A stretch of DNA of 64,000 nucleotides from JACVRW01 sp036407035 (GCA_036407035.1 DASXAA010000147.1:3223-67222); one strand, 5' to 3'; shown: positions 8,701-16,424, numbered from the stretch's first letter. Notes: generated by a model not told the origin, from the sequence alone. Program-made: numbers and translations.

Positions 8701-9369
8701 ATGGCAGCTTCCGTCTCTCCTCGTCGGCCGGGCCAGAAGTCTCAATCTGAAGTCGAGCTTGATGATCACTATCTGATCGCGCTCGCCAAGCAGGGCAAGA
8801 AGGACGCCTACGACCGCATCGTCAAGCGGTACTACGGCTTCGTCCGCCTCAAGGCCTCGTCGTACTTCCTCATCGGCGGCGACTCCGACGACCTCATCCA
8901 GGAGGGCCTCGTCGGGCTCTACAAGGCCGTCCGCGACTACCGCACGGACCGGGAGTCGAGCTTCCGCAACTTCGCCGAGCTGTGCATCACGCGCCAGATC
9001 ATCACGGCGGTCAAGACCTCCACGCGCAACAAGCACACGCCGCTGAACGAGTACGTCTCCTTCTCGCAGACGCCGGCGGCGTCCGGTGGGGACGGCGATC
9101 CGACGATGGACGAGCTGCTGCCGGGCCCGTCGGCGCACGACCCGGTCAACCAGGTGATCTCCTCGGAGGAGCTGCACAGCCTCGTGGCCTGCCTCTCGAG
9201 CGTGCTGTCGGAGCTCGAGAGTTCGGTCCTTTCCCTTTACCTCGACGGGTACAGCTACGAGGCGGTCGCCGGCCGCCTCGACTGCGACACGAAGACCGTC
9301 GACAACGCCCTCCAGCGCGTCAAGCGCAAGGTCGGCGCGCACCTGGCGTCGCGCCAGGTGCTGCTGTAG
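8701..9369 (+). CDS. SigH-type (sigma-30-like) RNA polymerase sigma factor
   Basis: The 222-aa protein has sigma region 2 (DAYDRIVKRYYGFVR, then DSDDLIQEGLVGLYKAVRDY) and a region 4 helix-turn-helix (GYSYEAVAGRLDCDTKTVDNA). The IQEGLVGLYKA core and overall length resemble the SigH/sigma-30 group of Firmicutes rather than ECF factors. The ATG has AGAGGAG upstream. It is transcribed from its own strong promoter with a long structured leader. The last 30 bases carry a 9-bp inverted repeat (9340-9360). Which genes it controls is not visible here. Confidence 0.88.
   Translation: MAASVSPRRPGQKSQSEVELDDHYLIALAKQGKKDAYDRIVKRYYGFVRLKASSYFLIGGDSDDLIQEGLVGLYKAVRDYRTDRESSFRNFAELCITRQIITAVKTSTRNKHTPLNEYVSFSQTPAASGGDGDPTMDELLPGPSAHDPVNQVISSEELHSLVACLSSVLSELESSVLSLYLDGYSYEAVAGRLDCDTKTVDNALQRVKRKVGAHLASRQVLL
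9340..9360 (+). repeat. 9-bp inverted repeat at the end of the sigma gene
   Basis: CACCTGGCG (9340-9348) and CGCCAGGTG (9352-9360) are exact reverse complements with a 3-base loop, just before the stop codon. The same CCTGGCG/CGCCAGG half-sites form the palindrome at 8626-8637 in the 5' leader. Confidence 0.8.
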
Positions 9370-9448
9370 CGCGCCGCCCGGCGGGGTTTGACCGTCGGCC
9401 ACGGGGGTACTGGTCCGGCCAAGCAGGCCATAGAGGAGGGAATAACCC

Positions 9449-9628
9449 ATGATCGGACTGCTGTTGACCGTGCTGGTTGCCGCAATCGTGTACCTGATCC
9501 TGGCCGCACTGACCGGCTCCGCGATCGTCGCGATCGTCGGCGCCGTGCTCGTGCTGATCGCGGGCATCCCGAGCGGAGGCTTCGGCCTCGGGAGCCGCTG
9601 GGGCGGCGGGCGAACTCGCACTTACTAA
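9449..9628 (+). CDS. 59-aa membrane peptide
   Basis: The frame reads MIGLLLTVLVAAIVYLILA and continues with a second hydrophobic stretch and a Gly/Arg-rich tail ending RTRTY. Two closely spaced transmembrane segments are likely. The ATG has a strong AGGAGGGA site (9434-9441). No family is recognised beyond a general resemblance to small Gly-rich membrane peptides. It lies between the sigma gene and a terminator-like hairpin, so it may be co-transcribed with the sigma factor. Confidence 0.7.
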   Translation: MIGLLLTVLVAAIVYLILAALTGSAIVAIVGAVLVLIAGIPSGGFGLGSRWGGGRTRTY

Positions 9629-9644
9629 GCGGGCCGCGGGAGCG

Positions 9645-9672
9645 GGCGACCTCCCCACGCGGGGGGGTCGCC
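9645..9672 (+). terminator. GC-rich hairpin terminator
   Basis: GGCGACCTCCCC (9645-9656), a 4-base loop and GGGGGGGTCGCC (9661-9672) form a 12-bp stem with one wobble pair. There is no U-run, as is common in GC-rich actinobacteria. It separates the small membrane gene from tRNA-Thr. Confidence 0.6.
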
Positions 9673-9716
9673 TGGCCCGACCCCGGCGCCGGAGCCGAGC
9701 CTAGAATCGGAGGCGC

Positions 9717-9789
9717 GCCGGAGTAGCTCAGCTGGTAGAGCACCGCACTTGTAATGCGGTTGCCGCGGGTTCGAGTCCCGCCTCCGGCT
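9717..9789 (+). tRNA. tRNA-Thr (anticodon TGT)
   Basis: A 73-base cloverleaf: the acceptor stem GCCGGAG/CTCCGGC is perfect, D-arm AGCTCAGCTGGTAGAGC, anticodon loop CTTGTAA giving anticodon TGT, and T-arm GGGTTCGAGTCCC. The discriminator is T at 9789 and CCA is not encoded. The last base is shared with the stop codon of the convergent gene. Confidence 0.95.
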
Positions 9790-10313
9790 TACGTCGCCCC
9801 GACCGCCGCCTGCTCGATGTTCCCGTGCCCGTTCGAGGACACGGGCACCTCGGCCGGCGGCTCGAACTCGTCGACAGGGTTCATCCGGCGCTCGAGCTCG
9901 CCGAGCACGAGCCCGAAGAGCAGGTGGCGCCACGTGGCCTGCGCGAACGCGCGGGCGTTGCCCTGCAGGCCGCCGAGGTCGGAGCGGGCCGGATGGTGGC
10001 GGTCCACGAGCCCGGTGAGCGGCCACGTCGTGAGGTGCTCGACCATCGCCGCCGTGACCGCGGCCGCAACCGGCGGCCCCGGGATGAACGGCCGCAGGAG
10101 CGAGTAGCCGGCGCCGAACGCGGCGCCGTTCGCCACGTGCAGGGCGACCCCGGCGGCCGGCCAGGCGCTGCCGCGCGTGGCGAGCTTGCCGAGCATCTCG
10201 ACGTCGTCGTAGTCGCTCCCGAAGACGCGCTTGTCGAGCGGCTGCTGCCCCGCCCAGACGCCCGCGGCGACCGCCCCGGCGACCGCTCCGCCCAATGAAC
10301 GTCGAAGCTCCAC
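9789..10313 (-). CDS. hypothetical membrane-associated protein
   Basis: The 174-aa product has several Gly/Ala-rich hydrophobic segments (GGAVAGAVAAGVWAGQ, GVALHVANGAAFGAGYSLL, AAAVTAAMVEHL and HLLFGLVLGELERR) that could be short membrane helices, and a polar C-terminal tail. I recognise no named family. The GTG start at 10313 has TACGCT six bases upstream on the minus strand, which suggests a leaderless start. Its TAA stop shares base 9789 with the tRNA-Thr discriminator. It is divergent from the PlsC-GpsA gene. Confidence 0.7.
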   Translation of the reverse strand: MELRRSLGGAVAGAVAAGVWAGQQPLDKRVFGSDYDDVEMLGKLATRGSAWPAAGVALHVANGAAFGAGYSLLRPFIPGPPVAAAVTAAMVEHLTTWPLTGLVDRHHPARSDLGGLQGNARAFAQATWRHLLFGLVLGELERRMNPVDEFEPPAEVPVSSNGHGNIEQAAVGAT

Positions 10314-10378
10314 ACCCGCAGCGTAACGCCAGGGCCGGACCCGGGTATGCGTTGTCGATGCCGGAGGTCGGTACGGAC

Positions 10379-12040
10379 ATGCGTGCGCGGCTCGACCGCT
10401 ACCACGCGCGCACACGGCGGCGGGGGGTCAACCCGCTCGTCTACTGGCCGGTGCGGCTCGTCCTCAAGACCGCGATCCTCGTCTACTTCCGGCTGAGGCG
10501 CCTGGGGAGGGAGCACATACCGCAGGGCGGCGTGATCCTCGCCGCCAACCACCGCAGCTTCCTCGACCCGTTCGCGATCGGCTGCTGCCTCGGCCGGCCG
10601 ATCTACTTCGTGGCGAAGCAGGAGCTCTTCAAGCGGCCGCTGCTCGGGTGGTTCCTCAACGCGATGGGCGCCTTCCCGATCCGCCGCGGCGAGTCCGACG
10701 AGGACTCGGTCGCGACCGCGCTCGCGTTGCTCGAGCGCGGCGAGGCGGTGGTGATCTTCCCGGAGGGAACGCGCATCCGCACGGGGTCGCTCGCGAAGCC
10801 CAAGCGCGGCGTGGGGCGCCTGGCGCTGCAGAGCGGCGCGCCGGTCGTCCCGATCGCGATCACCGGTTCGGAGCGCGCCCGCCGCGGCTGGCGCATCAGG
10901 CCTGTGAAGGTGCACGTGCGCTGCGGGCCGGCGCTTACGTTCCCGCGCGTGGAGGAGCCGTCGCCGTTCCTCGCCAGCGAGGTGACCGAGCGCATCTGGC
11001 CGTGCGTCGGCCTCCAGTGGGAGTGGCTCGGCGGGCTGCCGCCGCTGCGCACGGCCGCCGTGCTCGGGGCCGGCTGCATGGGCACCGCCTCGGCGCAGGT
11101 GCTCGCGCGGGCCGGGCTCGACGTGCAGCTCGGGTGCCGCAGCGCCGCGCAGGCGGAGCAGATCGCGGGCGAGGGCGAGAACTCCCGCTACCTGCCGGGG
11201 GTCGAGCTGCACAAGCGCGTCGAGGCGCGGGCGGCGTCCGACATCGAGCTTGCGGGCGTGGACCTCGTCGTGCTGGCGGTCCCGTGCAACAGCCTGCCGA
11301 ACGTGGTCGCGGCGATCGGCGCGCAGGTCGGCGAGCGCAGCGCCGTGCTCGTCGCCTCGAAGGGCCTCGTGCCGCCGCTCGGCACGACCCCCACGGCGTA
11401 TGTCGCGGAGCGGGTTCACGCGCGCGCGGTTGCGTCCCTCGCGGGTCCCGCGCACGCGCGCGAGGCGATCGAGTCGGGCGCCGCGGTGGTGCTCGCCTCG
11501 CACGACGCCGACCTTCGCCGGCAGCTGCGCGACGTGCTCGACGCCGGCGGCCTCACCGTCGAGGCGACCGACGACGTGGCCGGCACCGAGCTGGCCGCCT
11601 GCGCCAAGAACGCGGCGGCGCTGGCGGGCGCGGCGGCGGCCTCGCGCGGCGCCAACCTGGCCGGCGCCGCGGCCGGCAAGGTCTTCTCAGAGGTCCACCG
11701 GCTGGCGATCGCGAGCGGCGGCCGCAGCGAGACGTTCACCGGCCTCGCCGGCGCCGGCGACCTGATCGCCACCGCGATCTCCGAGGGCAGCCGCAACCGG
11801 CGCGCCGGGGAGCTGGTCGGCGCGGGGTTGCCGCCGCAGCAGGTGGAGGCCGCGGTGCAGCAGACGGCCGAGTCCCTCGCCACCGTCCCGCTACTGGACC
11901 TCGCGTTCGCGCGCGAGGGCATCGACGCCCCGATCACGACCGGGCTACGGCGCGTGCTCGACGGCGAGACCACGCCGGAGCAGTGGCTCGAGAGCGTCCG
12001 CGCGGCCGGGAACGGCAAACGCGGTGTGCGCGCGGCCTGA
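10379..12040 (+). CDS. gpsA: PlsC-GpsA fusion: 1-acylglycerol-3-phosphate acyltransferase / glycerol-3-phosphate dehydrogenase
   Basis: One 553-aa frame joins two enzymes of phospholipid synthesis. Residues 1-222 are a PlsC-type acyltransferase with NHRSFLD (catalytic His58 and Asp63) and FPEGTR (127-132). Residues 224-553 are a full-length GpsA with the NAD(P) motif GAGCMG (230-235), Lys328, catalytic Lys410 (ELAACAKN) and SRNRR (471-475). GpsA makes glycerol-3-phosphate from DHAP; PlsC acylates lysophosphatidate. There is almost no linker. GGAGG (10363-10367) supports ATG 10379; ATG 10358, preceded by TATGCG, is an alternative that would be leaderless. No stop or frameshift is seen at the junction. 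Confidence 0.92.
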   Translation: MRARLDRYHARTRRRGVNPLVYWPVRLVLKTAILVYFRLRRLGREHIPQGGVILAANHRSFLDPFAIGCCLGRPIYFVAKQELFKRPLLGWFLNAMGAFPIRRGESDEDSVATALALLERGEAVVIFPEGTRIRTGSLAKPKRGVGRLALQSGAPVVPIAITGSERARRGWRIRPVKVHVRCGPALTFPRVEEPSPFLASEVTERIWPCVGLQWEWLGGLPPLRTAAVLGAGCMGTASAQVLARAGLDVQLGCRSAAQAEQIAGEGENSRYLPGVELHKRVEARAASDIELAGVDLVVLAVPCNSLPNVVAAIGAQVGERSAVLVASKGLVPPLGTTPTAYVAERVHARAVASLAGPAHAREAIESGAAVVLASHDADLRRQLRDVLDAGGLTVEATDDVAGTELAACAKNAAALAGAAAASRGANLAGAAAGKVFSEVHRLAIASGGRSETFTGLAGAGDLIATAISEGSRNRRAGELVGAGLPPQQVEAAVQQTAESLATVPLLDLAFAREGIDAPITTGLRRVLDGETTPEQWLESVRAAGNGKRGVRAA

Positions 12041-12063
12041 GACGGGCGTAGGCTCCGCGATGC

Positions 12064-12606
12064 GTGGAAGGCGTAGCGGACAAGCAGCGGCTGGACCGCG
12101 ACTTCAGCGAGCTCTACCGCACGCACCTGCGGGACGTGTACAGCTACGCCTACTACCGGATCGGCAACCATCACGACGCCGAGGACCTCACCGAGCAGAC
12201 CTTCCTCCAGGCCTACCGGCACTTCGAGCGCGCGCAGCGGGAGTCGAACGGGCGCCCGCTGCGGCCGTGGCTGATCCGGATCGCTCACAACCTGGCGGCG
12301 AACTACTACCGCGACCGCTCGCGCCGCCCGCAGACGCAGCTCGACGACGCGTCCGTCATCTCCGCGCCGCACCCCACCGAGCAACTGGTGGAGGAGCGCG
12401 AGGAGGTGAAGGAGGTGCTGGCGGGCGTGTCGAATCTGCCGGACGACCGCCGCGAGGCGCTGATCATGCGCTTCGCGCTCGACATGGACAACCGCGAGAT
12501 AGCACGGGCGCTGGGCCGGTCGGAGGGGGCCACCAAGGTTCTGATCCACAGGGCCATCAAGCAGCTCGAGCAGAACCTGGCCGAGGAGGCGACCGCGGAT
12601 GAGTGA
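12064..12606 (+). CDS. ECF-type sigma-70 family sigma factor
   Basis: The 180-aa protein has region 2 (YRTHLRDVYSYAYYRIGNHHDAEDLTEQTFLQA, split here by its conserved DAEDLTEQTF) and region 4 (REALIMRFALDMDNREIARA then GRSEGATKVLIHRAI). It directs RNA polymerase to a small regulon in response to a signal. The GTG start is preceded by TAGGCT at 12049-12054. Its last 8 bases overlap the next gene, a small one-helix membrane protein that is the natural candidate for its regulator. Confidence 0.88.
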   Translation: MEGVADKQRLDRDFSELYRTHLRDVYSYAYYRIGNHHDAEDLTEQTFLQAYRHFERAQRESNGRPLRPWLIRIAHNLAANYYRDRSRRPQTQLDDASVISAPHPTEQLVEEREEVKEVLAGVSNLPDDRREALIMRFALDMDNREIARALGRSEGATKVLIHRAIKQLEQNLAEEATADE

Positions 12607-12937
12607 CGTCGAGCGCGTGGAGCAGCTGCTCCGCTCGGCCCTGAGGCCGATCGAGCCGCCCGAGGCGCTCACCGACCGCCTCGAGCGGCGGCTGTCGGAG
12701 CTGACCGACGCCGCGGCCGAGGAGCTCGCCGACTGGGAGATCTCGGCGATGAGCGACCCGCGCAACTGGGGCCGCACGGGGGCGGCCGTGGTGGTCGGAA
12801 GCCTCGCCGGCGGGGCGCTGATCGTGGTGAGGGCGCGGCAGCAGTCGAAGAAGCGGGAGGCGCGCGGCCTGCGCGCGCTCGAGCGAAGCATGATGGACGT
12901 GGCCGAGCAGGTCGAGAAGCGGTTTCGCCGCTCTTAG
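12599..12937 (+). CDS. small membrane protein, possible anti-sigma factor
   Basis: The 112-aa protein has an N-terminal acidic/helical half (VEQLLRSALRPIEPPEALTD), one predicted transmembrane segment (GAAVVVGSLAGGALIVV, about residues 60-76) and a basic C-terminus. It overlaps the ECF gene by 8 bases, so the two are translated together. The arrangement resembles sigma/anti-sigma pairs, with the cytoplasmic N-terminal helix region able to hold the sigma factor. No zinc-binding HxxxCxxC motif is present, so the assignment rests on context. Confidence 0.65.
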   Translation: MSDVERVEQLLRSALRPIEPPEALTDRLERRLSELTDAAAEELADWEISAMSDPRNWGRTGAAVVVGSLAGGALIVVRARQQSKKREARGLRALERSMMDVAEQVEKRFRRS

Positions 12938-13365
12938 GGCGCTTTTGGCGGTTGTCCGGCGTTGCTGTTTGCGGCGCTGTCCGCGGCCGCTCGCCCGCAG
13001 ACCTGCTCGCTGGTGCTCGGCCCGGTGCTCGGCAGGGTGATGTCGACTGGTGGGTGCTATAGCCCCCCTGAGTCGCCATCACCCATCGACCGCGCGAGCC
13101 TTGGCGGCTGTCCGGCCGCTCGCTCCGGGTATGGCTGCTGCTCCTGGCAGCGCTGCTGGTCGCCCTGCTGGTGTCGGGCAGGTACGTGGAGGCGGGTATC
13201 TTCGCCGTCCTCTGTGCCGTCGCGGAGCTCGTCCGCCGGGGCCAGTCCCGATAGAGGTTGATTCCCGCGCCGGCGCGCGGCGCCTGTGAGCGACGAGCTT
13301 CCCGGGCGCGCTTCGCCTCGCGCCGGCGGAGCGGCTCTCCAATCCTCGGCGATACTGGCGGGGCG
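12938..13365 (+). other. 428-bp gap with one possible start-less small membrane ORF
   Basis: No gene with a normal start is supported here. One frame (13072-13254) encodes a clear membrane segment, WLLLLAALLVALLVSG, and a charged tail ending RRGQSR before TAG, but has no ATG, GTG or TTG; ATC at 13078 is the only near-start. It may be a remnant or a gene using a rare start. The rest shows no feature. Confidence 0.4.
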
Positions 13366-13779
13366 ATGTCGCAGCCGACCCTCCGCGTCGAGAACCCGCT
13401 GATCCGGCGTTGGTTCTGGGCGTTCGAGAATGATGCTGAGGCGTTCGAGGCGGCTCTTCATCCCGACGTCGAGTGGTTTCCGATAGATGAGAACTATGGG
13501 CGCGTGCACGGGATCGAGGCTGCACTTCGGAACCGGAGGGAGTGGCTCGATGCCTGGGACGAGCATCGGTTGGATGCCGAGGAGGTGGCGGCCGAAGGCG
13601 ACGGCGCCGTTGTCGCCGTCCACATAACGGCTCGCGGCAGGACCAGCGGCGCGGACGTCGACCTTCGCTTCTACGTCCACTTCAGGCTGCGCGACGACAA
13701 GGTCGCGTACATCCGCGACTACGAAAATCGTGCCGTGGCCCTCGAGGCCGCGGGGCTGCAGGAAAGCGCGGGGCCCTAG
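13366..13779 (+). CDS. SnoaL-like / NTF2-fold protein
   Basis: The 137-aa protein has the cone-shaped alpha+beta NTF2 pattern: IRRWFWAFENDAEAFEAALHPDVEW, GIEAALRNRREWLDAW and a C-terminal FRLRDDKVAYIRDYEN strand pair; these strings mark helix, pocket and final strands. The fold includes polyketide cyclases, ketosteroid isomerase and many proteins of unknown role. The substrate is unknown. ATG 13366 lies 9 bases after a TACT-containing element (GATACT 13351-13356). Its stop overlaps by 4 bases the stop of the convergent LLM gene. Confidence 0.75.
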   Translation: MSQPTLRVENPLIRRWFWAFENDAEAFEAALHPDVEWFPIDENYGRVHGIEAALRNRREWLDAWDEHRLDAEEVAAEGDGAVVAVHITARGRTSGADVDLRFYVHFRLRDDKVAYIRDYENRAVALEAAGLQESAGP

Positions 13780-14567
13780 CCGCCGTCGCGCAGCGCCGCC
13801 GCCGTGCGCTCGATCGCGTCGAGGTCGGCGTGGTCGAGGTGCTGGAGCATCACGCGTTCCACGCCCGCCTCGGCATAGGCCTCCATCCGCTTCCGGCCGA
13901 AGCCCTCGAGCCCGGTCATCAGGCTCAGGGTCAGACGCTGGTCGAGGCGCTCGCGCACCTCCCGGCACTCCTCGGGCGAGACGCCGAGCACGTTGTACTC
14001 GTCGGCGAAGCGCGCCGCGAGCGCCGCCGCACGCGGCCCGGCCTTGCCGCCGAGCACGATCGGGATGTGGCCGCGCACGGGCTTGGGGTGCGCGTCGACT
14101 CCCGCGACCCGGTAGTGGCGTCCGTCGAAGGCGAACTCGCCGTCGGACAGCAGTCCGCGCGCGATCTCGACCTGCTCGGCGAAGCGGTCGAAGCGCTCGC
14201 CCATCGGCGGCAGGTCGAAACCGTAGGCGGTGTGCTCGGCGGCGTTCCAGCCGGCGCCGATGCCGAGCTCGGCCCGTCCGCCGGAGATGTGGTCGACCGT
14301 GACGGCGTTCTTGGCGAGGACCGCCGGGTGGCGGAAGGTCGCCGGGGAGACCAGCGTGCCGAGGCGCAGCGTGGAGGTGACCGCCGCCAGGCCGGCGAGC
14401 GTGGCCCACGCGTCGAGCGCGCCGCGGCGTCCGTCGCCCATCACCGACAGGTAGTGGTCGGAGCGGAACAGCGCCTCGTACCCGCAGCGTTCGGCCGTCT
14501 CCGCGATCGCCACCCACTGCTCCCAGGTGACGTCCTCCTGACCCTCGATCATCAAGCACAGCCGCAT
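13776..14567 (-). CDS. LLM-class F420-dependent oxidoreductase
   Basis: The 263-aa TIM-barrel protein belongs to the luciferase-like monooxygenase family, F420-binding branch. Typical segments are DVTWEQWVAIAETAERCGYE, LFRSDHYLS, TLRLGTLVSPATFRHP, DHISGGRAELGIGAGWN and the F420-loop-like IPIVLGGKAGPRAAALAARF. Such enzymes transfer hydride between F420 and an organic substrate that cannot be read from sequence. It is one of three LLM genes in the window. The DUF4383 gene lies 9 bases upstream on the same strand. Confidence 0.85.
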   Translation of the reverse strand: MRLCLMIEGQEDVTWEQWVAIAETAERCGYEALFRSDHYLSVMGDGRRGALDAWATLAGLAAVTSTLRLGTLVSPATFRHPAVLAKNAVTVDHISGGRAELGIGAGWNAAEHTAYGFDLPPMGERFDRFAEQVEIARGLLSDGEFAFDGRHYRVAGVDAHPKPVRGHIPIVLGGKAGPRAAALAARFADEYNVLGVSPEECREVRERLDQRLTLSLMTGLEGFGRKRMEAYAEAGVERVMLQHLDHADLDAIERTAAALRDGG

Positions 14568-14576
14568 GCGCGGCCG

Positions 14577-15008
14577 TCAACGATAGGCGGGCGCCGCCTC
14601 GGCCGGCGTCTCCCCGGCGGGCGTCGCCAGCCCCGCGCCGATGCCCGCGATTCCGATCAGCAGGTGCAGCACGTTGTCCTCGGTGTTCACCGGGATCAGG
14701 TTGATCAGCTCGTTGCCGCTGCCCGCGATGAAGCCGGCCAGCGCCACCGCGATGTACACGGCGCCCAGGCCGAACGCGTATCCGCGCGATGCGCCGTACG
14801 ACGCGACCACCAGCAGGCCCAGCACCCCGGTGAGGATGTGCACGATGTTGTGCCAGCCGTTCACGTCGAGGATGCCGAGCACGGCGTCGCGCTCGATGCC
14901 GTTCCCCGTGTCGAAGCTGGCCGTGTAGAAGAAGCCGATGATCCCGGCCGCGACAAGGGTCACGCCGAACACGAGCGCGTATACCTGGGCAGGAGACTTG
15001 CTCTGCAT
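14577..15008 (-). CDS. DUF4383-type four-helix membrane protein
   Basis: The 143-aa protein starts MQSKSPAQVYALVFGVTLV and has four hydrophobic helices with an internal HNIVHILTGVLGLLV motif repeated as NVLHLLIGIAGIGA, the pattern of DUF4383 membrane proteins of actinobacteria. Its function is unknown. The ATG at 15008 has GGAGGTG directly upstream (15010-15016). It is divergent from an ECF sigma gene that starts 122 bases away, so the intergenic region may hold a shared regulatory site. Confidence 0.8.
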   Translation of the reverse strand: MQSKSPAQVYALVFGVTLVAAGIIGFFYTASFDTGNGIERDAVLGILDVNGWHNIVHILTGVLGLLVVASYGASRGYAFGLGAVYIAVALAGFIAGSGNELINLIPVNTEDNVLHLLIGIAGIGAGLATPAGETPAEAAPAYR

Positions 15009-15129
15009 CACCTCACCTCCAGGGAGGAATTTGCGAAAGACGGTGTCGACGACTTGTTCGCGGAAGCCCCGTTCGTGGATCATGCATCCCGGGCTGATCC
15101 GGTAGCCCCTCACGCGCGTAGGAAGGTCC

Positions 15130-15702
15130 GTGGTGGCCACCGACATCCGCAACCTCGCGGACGAGGAGATGATGCAGCTGGTCCAGGCGGGCGACCCGCG
15201 GGCCTTCGAGCTGCTCTATGACCGGCACGGGGGGCCGGCCTTCTCGCTCGCCTACCGGATGGTCGGCAACCGCGTCACGGCGGAGGACATCACGCAGGAG
15301 GCGTTCCTGTCGATCTGGCGCAGCCGGCTCCGCTTCGACGAGTCGCGCGGAAGCGTCAGGACGTGGGTGCTCGGCATCGTCCACAACCGCGCGATCGACG
15401 CGCTCCGACGGAGCGTCGTGCACGACCGCAGGCGCGAGAGCGCGGAGGGGATCGAGGAGCGCCACGAGGCGCCGGAGCGCACGGAGGTCGAGGCGGCGAG
15501 GCGTGAAGAGGCGCGCAGCGTGAGGAGCGCCCTCGACACCCTGCCGGACGAACAGCGGCGCACGATCGAGCTGGCGTACTTCGGCGGCTTCAGCCACAGC
15601 CAGATTGCGGAGATGCTGGACATGCCGATAGGTACGGTCAAGGGCAGGATGCGCCTTGGGCTCGACAAGCTGCGCCGCCAATTGGCAGAGGGGTTTGCAT
15701 GA
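15130..15702 (+). CDS. ECF sigma factor (SigK/SigL-like)
   Basis: The 190-aa protein has ECF region 2 (FELLYDRHGGPAFSLAYRM, AEDITQEAFLSIWR) and region 4 (LDTLPDEQRRTIELAYFGGF, then AEMLDMPIGTVKGRMRLGL). It starts with GTG. Its ATGA stop/start overlap with the next gene, a RskA-type anti-sigma factor, indicates a coupled sigma/anti-sigma pair whose partner in M. tuberculosis is controlled by regulated proteolysis of the anti-sigma. A rhomboid protease gene lies just downstream and could belong to that circuit, but this is inference. Confidence 0.9.
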   Translation: MVATDIRNLADEEMMQLVQAGDPRAFELLYDRHGGPAFSLAYRMVGNRVTAEDITQEAFLSIWRSRLRFDESRGSVRTWVLGIVHNRAIDALRRSVVHDRRRESAEGIEERHEAPERTEVEAARREEARSVRSALDTLPDEQRRTIELAYFGGFSHSQIAEMLDMPIGTVKGRMRLGLDKLRRQLAEGFA

Positions 15703-16424
15703 GCGTGCGGGATCACGAGCGATATAGAGATGACGTTGGCGCCTACCTGCTGGGCGCACTCACCGACCTCGAGTTGCAGGCGTTCGAGCGCCACCTCGAG
15801 GGCTGCGCGGACTGCCGCGAGGAGATCGAGCGGCTGCGTCCGGCGGCGGCGGCGCTGCCGCGATCGGTCGAGCCGGTCGCGCCGCCGGCGACCCTCAAGG
15901 CGTCCCTGATGGACGTCGTCCAGAAGGAGGCGCGCGAGCGCGCCGGGAAGAAGCCGCGGCCCTCGCTGCGCGAGCGGCTCGCCGGGCTCGTCCCGTCGCC
16001 GTCGCGGATGCGTCCGGCGGTCGCGTGGGGCAGCGCCGCGTTCGTCCTCGCCGTGGGGATCCTGCTCGGCTTCGGCTGGGGGCAGCGCTCCGGCGACGAG
16101 TCGCAGACGCTCTCGGCCCAGGTGAACAAGAGCGTCCTTCCGTCGGCAACCGCCAACCTGTCATTCGAGGACGACGGCGAGCACGGCGGGATCCTGCGCG
16201 TGCACGGGCTGCCGGCGCCGAGCGGCGACCGCGTCTACCAGGCGTGGGTCCAGCGCGACGGGATGGTGCTCCCGCAGCCGACCTTCGAGGTCGGCGCCGA
16301 CGGCAGCGGCGCCGTGGCCGTGCCGGACGACCTGAGCGGCGCACAGGCGGTGATGGTCACGCGCGAGCAGCGCGGCGGCGCCTCGGCCCCGAGCGAGAAG
16401 CCGATCCTGACGGTCAGCCTGTAG
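15699..16424 (+). CDS. RskA-family zinc-binding anti-sigma factor
   Basis: The 241-aa protein has the zinc anti-sigma motif H-x3-C-x2-C (His32, Cys36, Cys39 in RHLEGCADC), a linker, one membrane helix (about residues 110-128, AFVLAVGILLGFGWG) and an extracytoplasmic C-terminal domain of the RskA/anti-sigma-K type (DRVYQAWVQRDG, FEVGADGSGAVAV). It binds and inhibits the ECF factor encoded upstream, with which it overlaps by ATGA, and releases it after membrane proteolysis. The gene ends 31 bases before the rhomboid gene. Confidence 0.9.
   Translation: MSVRDHERYRDDVGAYLLGALTDLELQAFERHLEGCADCREEIERLRPAAAALPRSVEPVAPPATLKASLMDVVQKEARERAGKKPRPSLRERLAGLVPSPSRMRPAVAWGSAAFVLAVGILLGFGWGQRSGDESQTLSAQVNKSVLPSATANLSFEDDGEHGGILRVHGLPAPSGDRVYQAWVQRDGMVLPQPTFEVGADGSGAVAVPDDLSGAQAVMVTREQRGGASAPSEKPILTVSL

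Noticed and set aside
12962..13289. Two plus-strand frames of 79-99 codons
   Set aside because: Cys/Ser/Trp-rich or Ala/Arg-rich translations with no ribosome site. Only the third frame (13072-13254) looks like a membrane peptide and it lacks a start.
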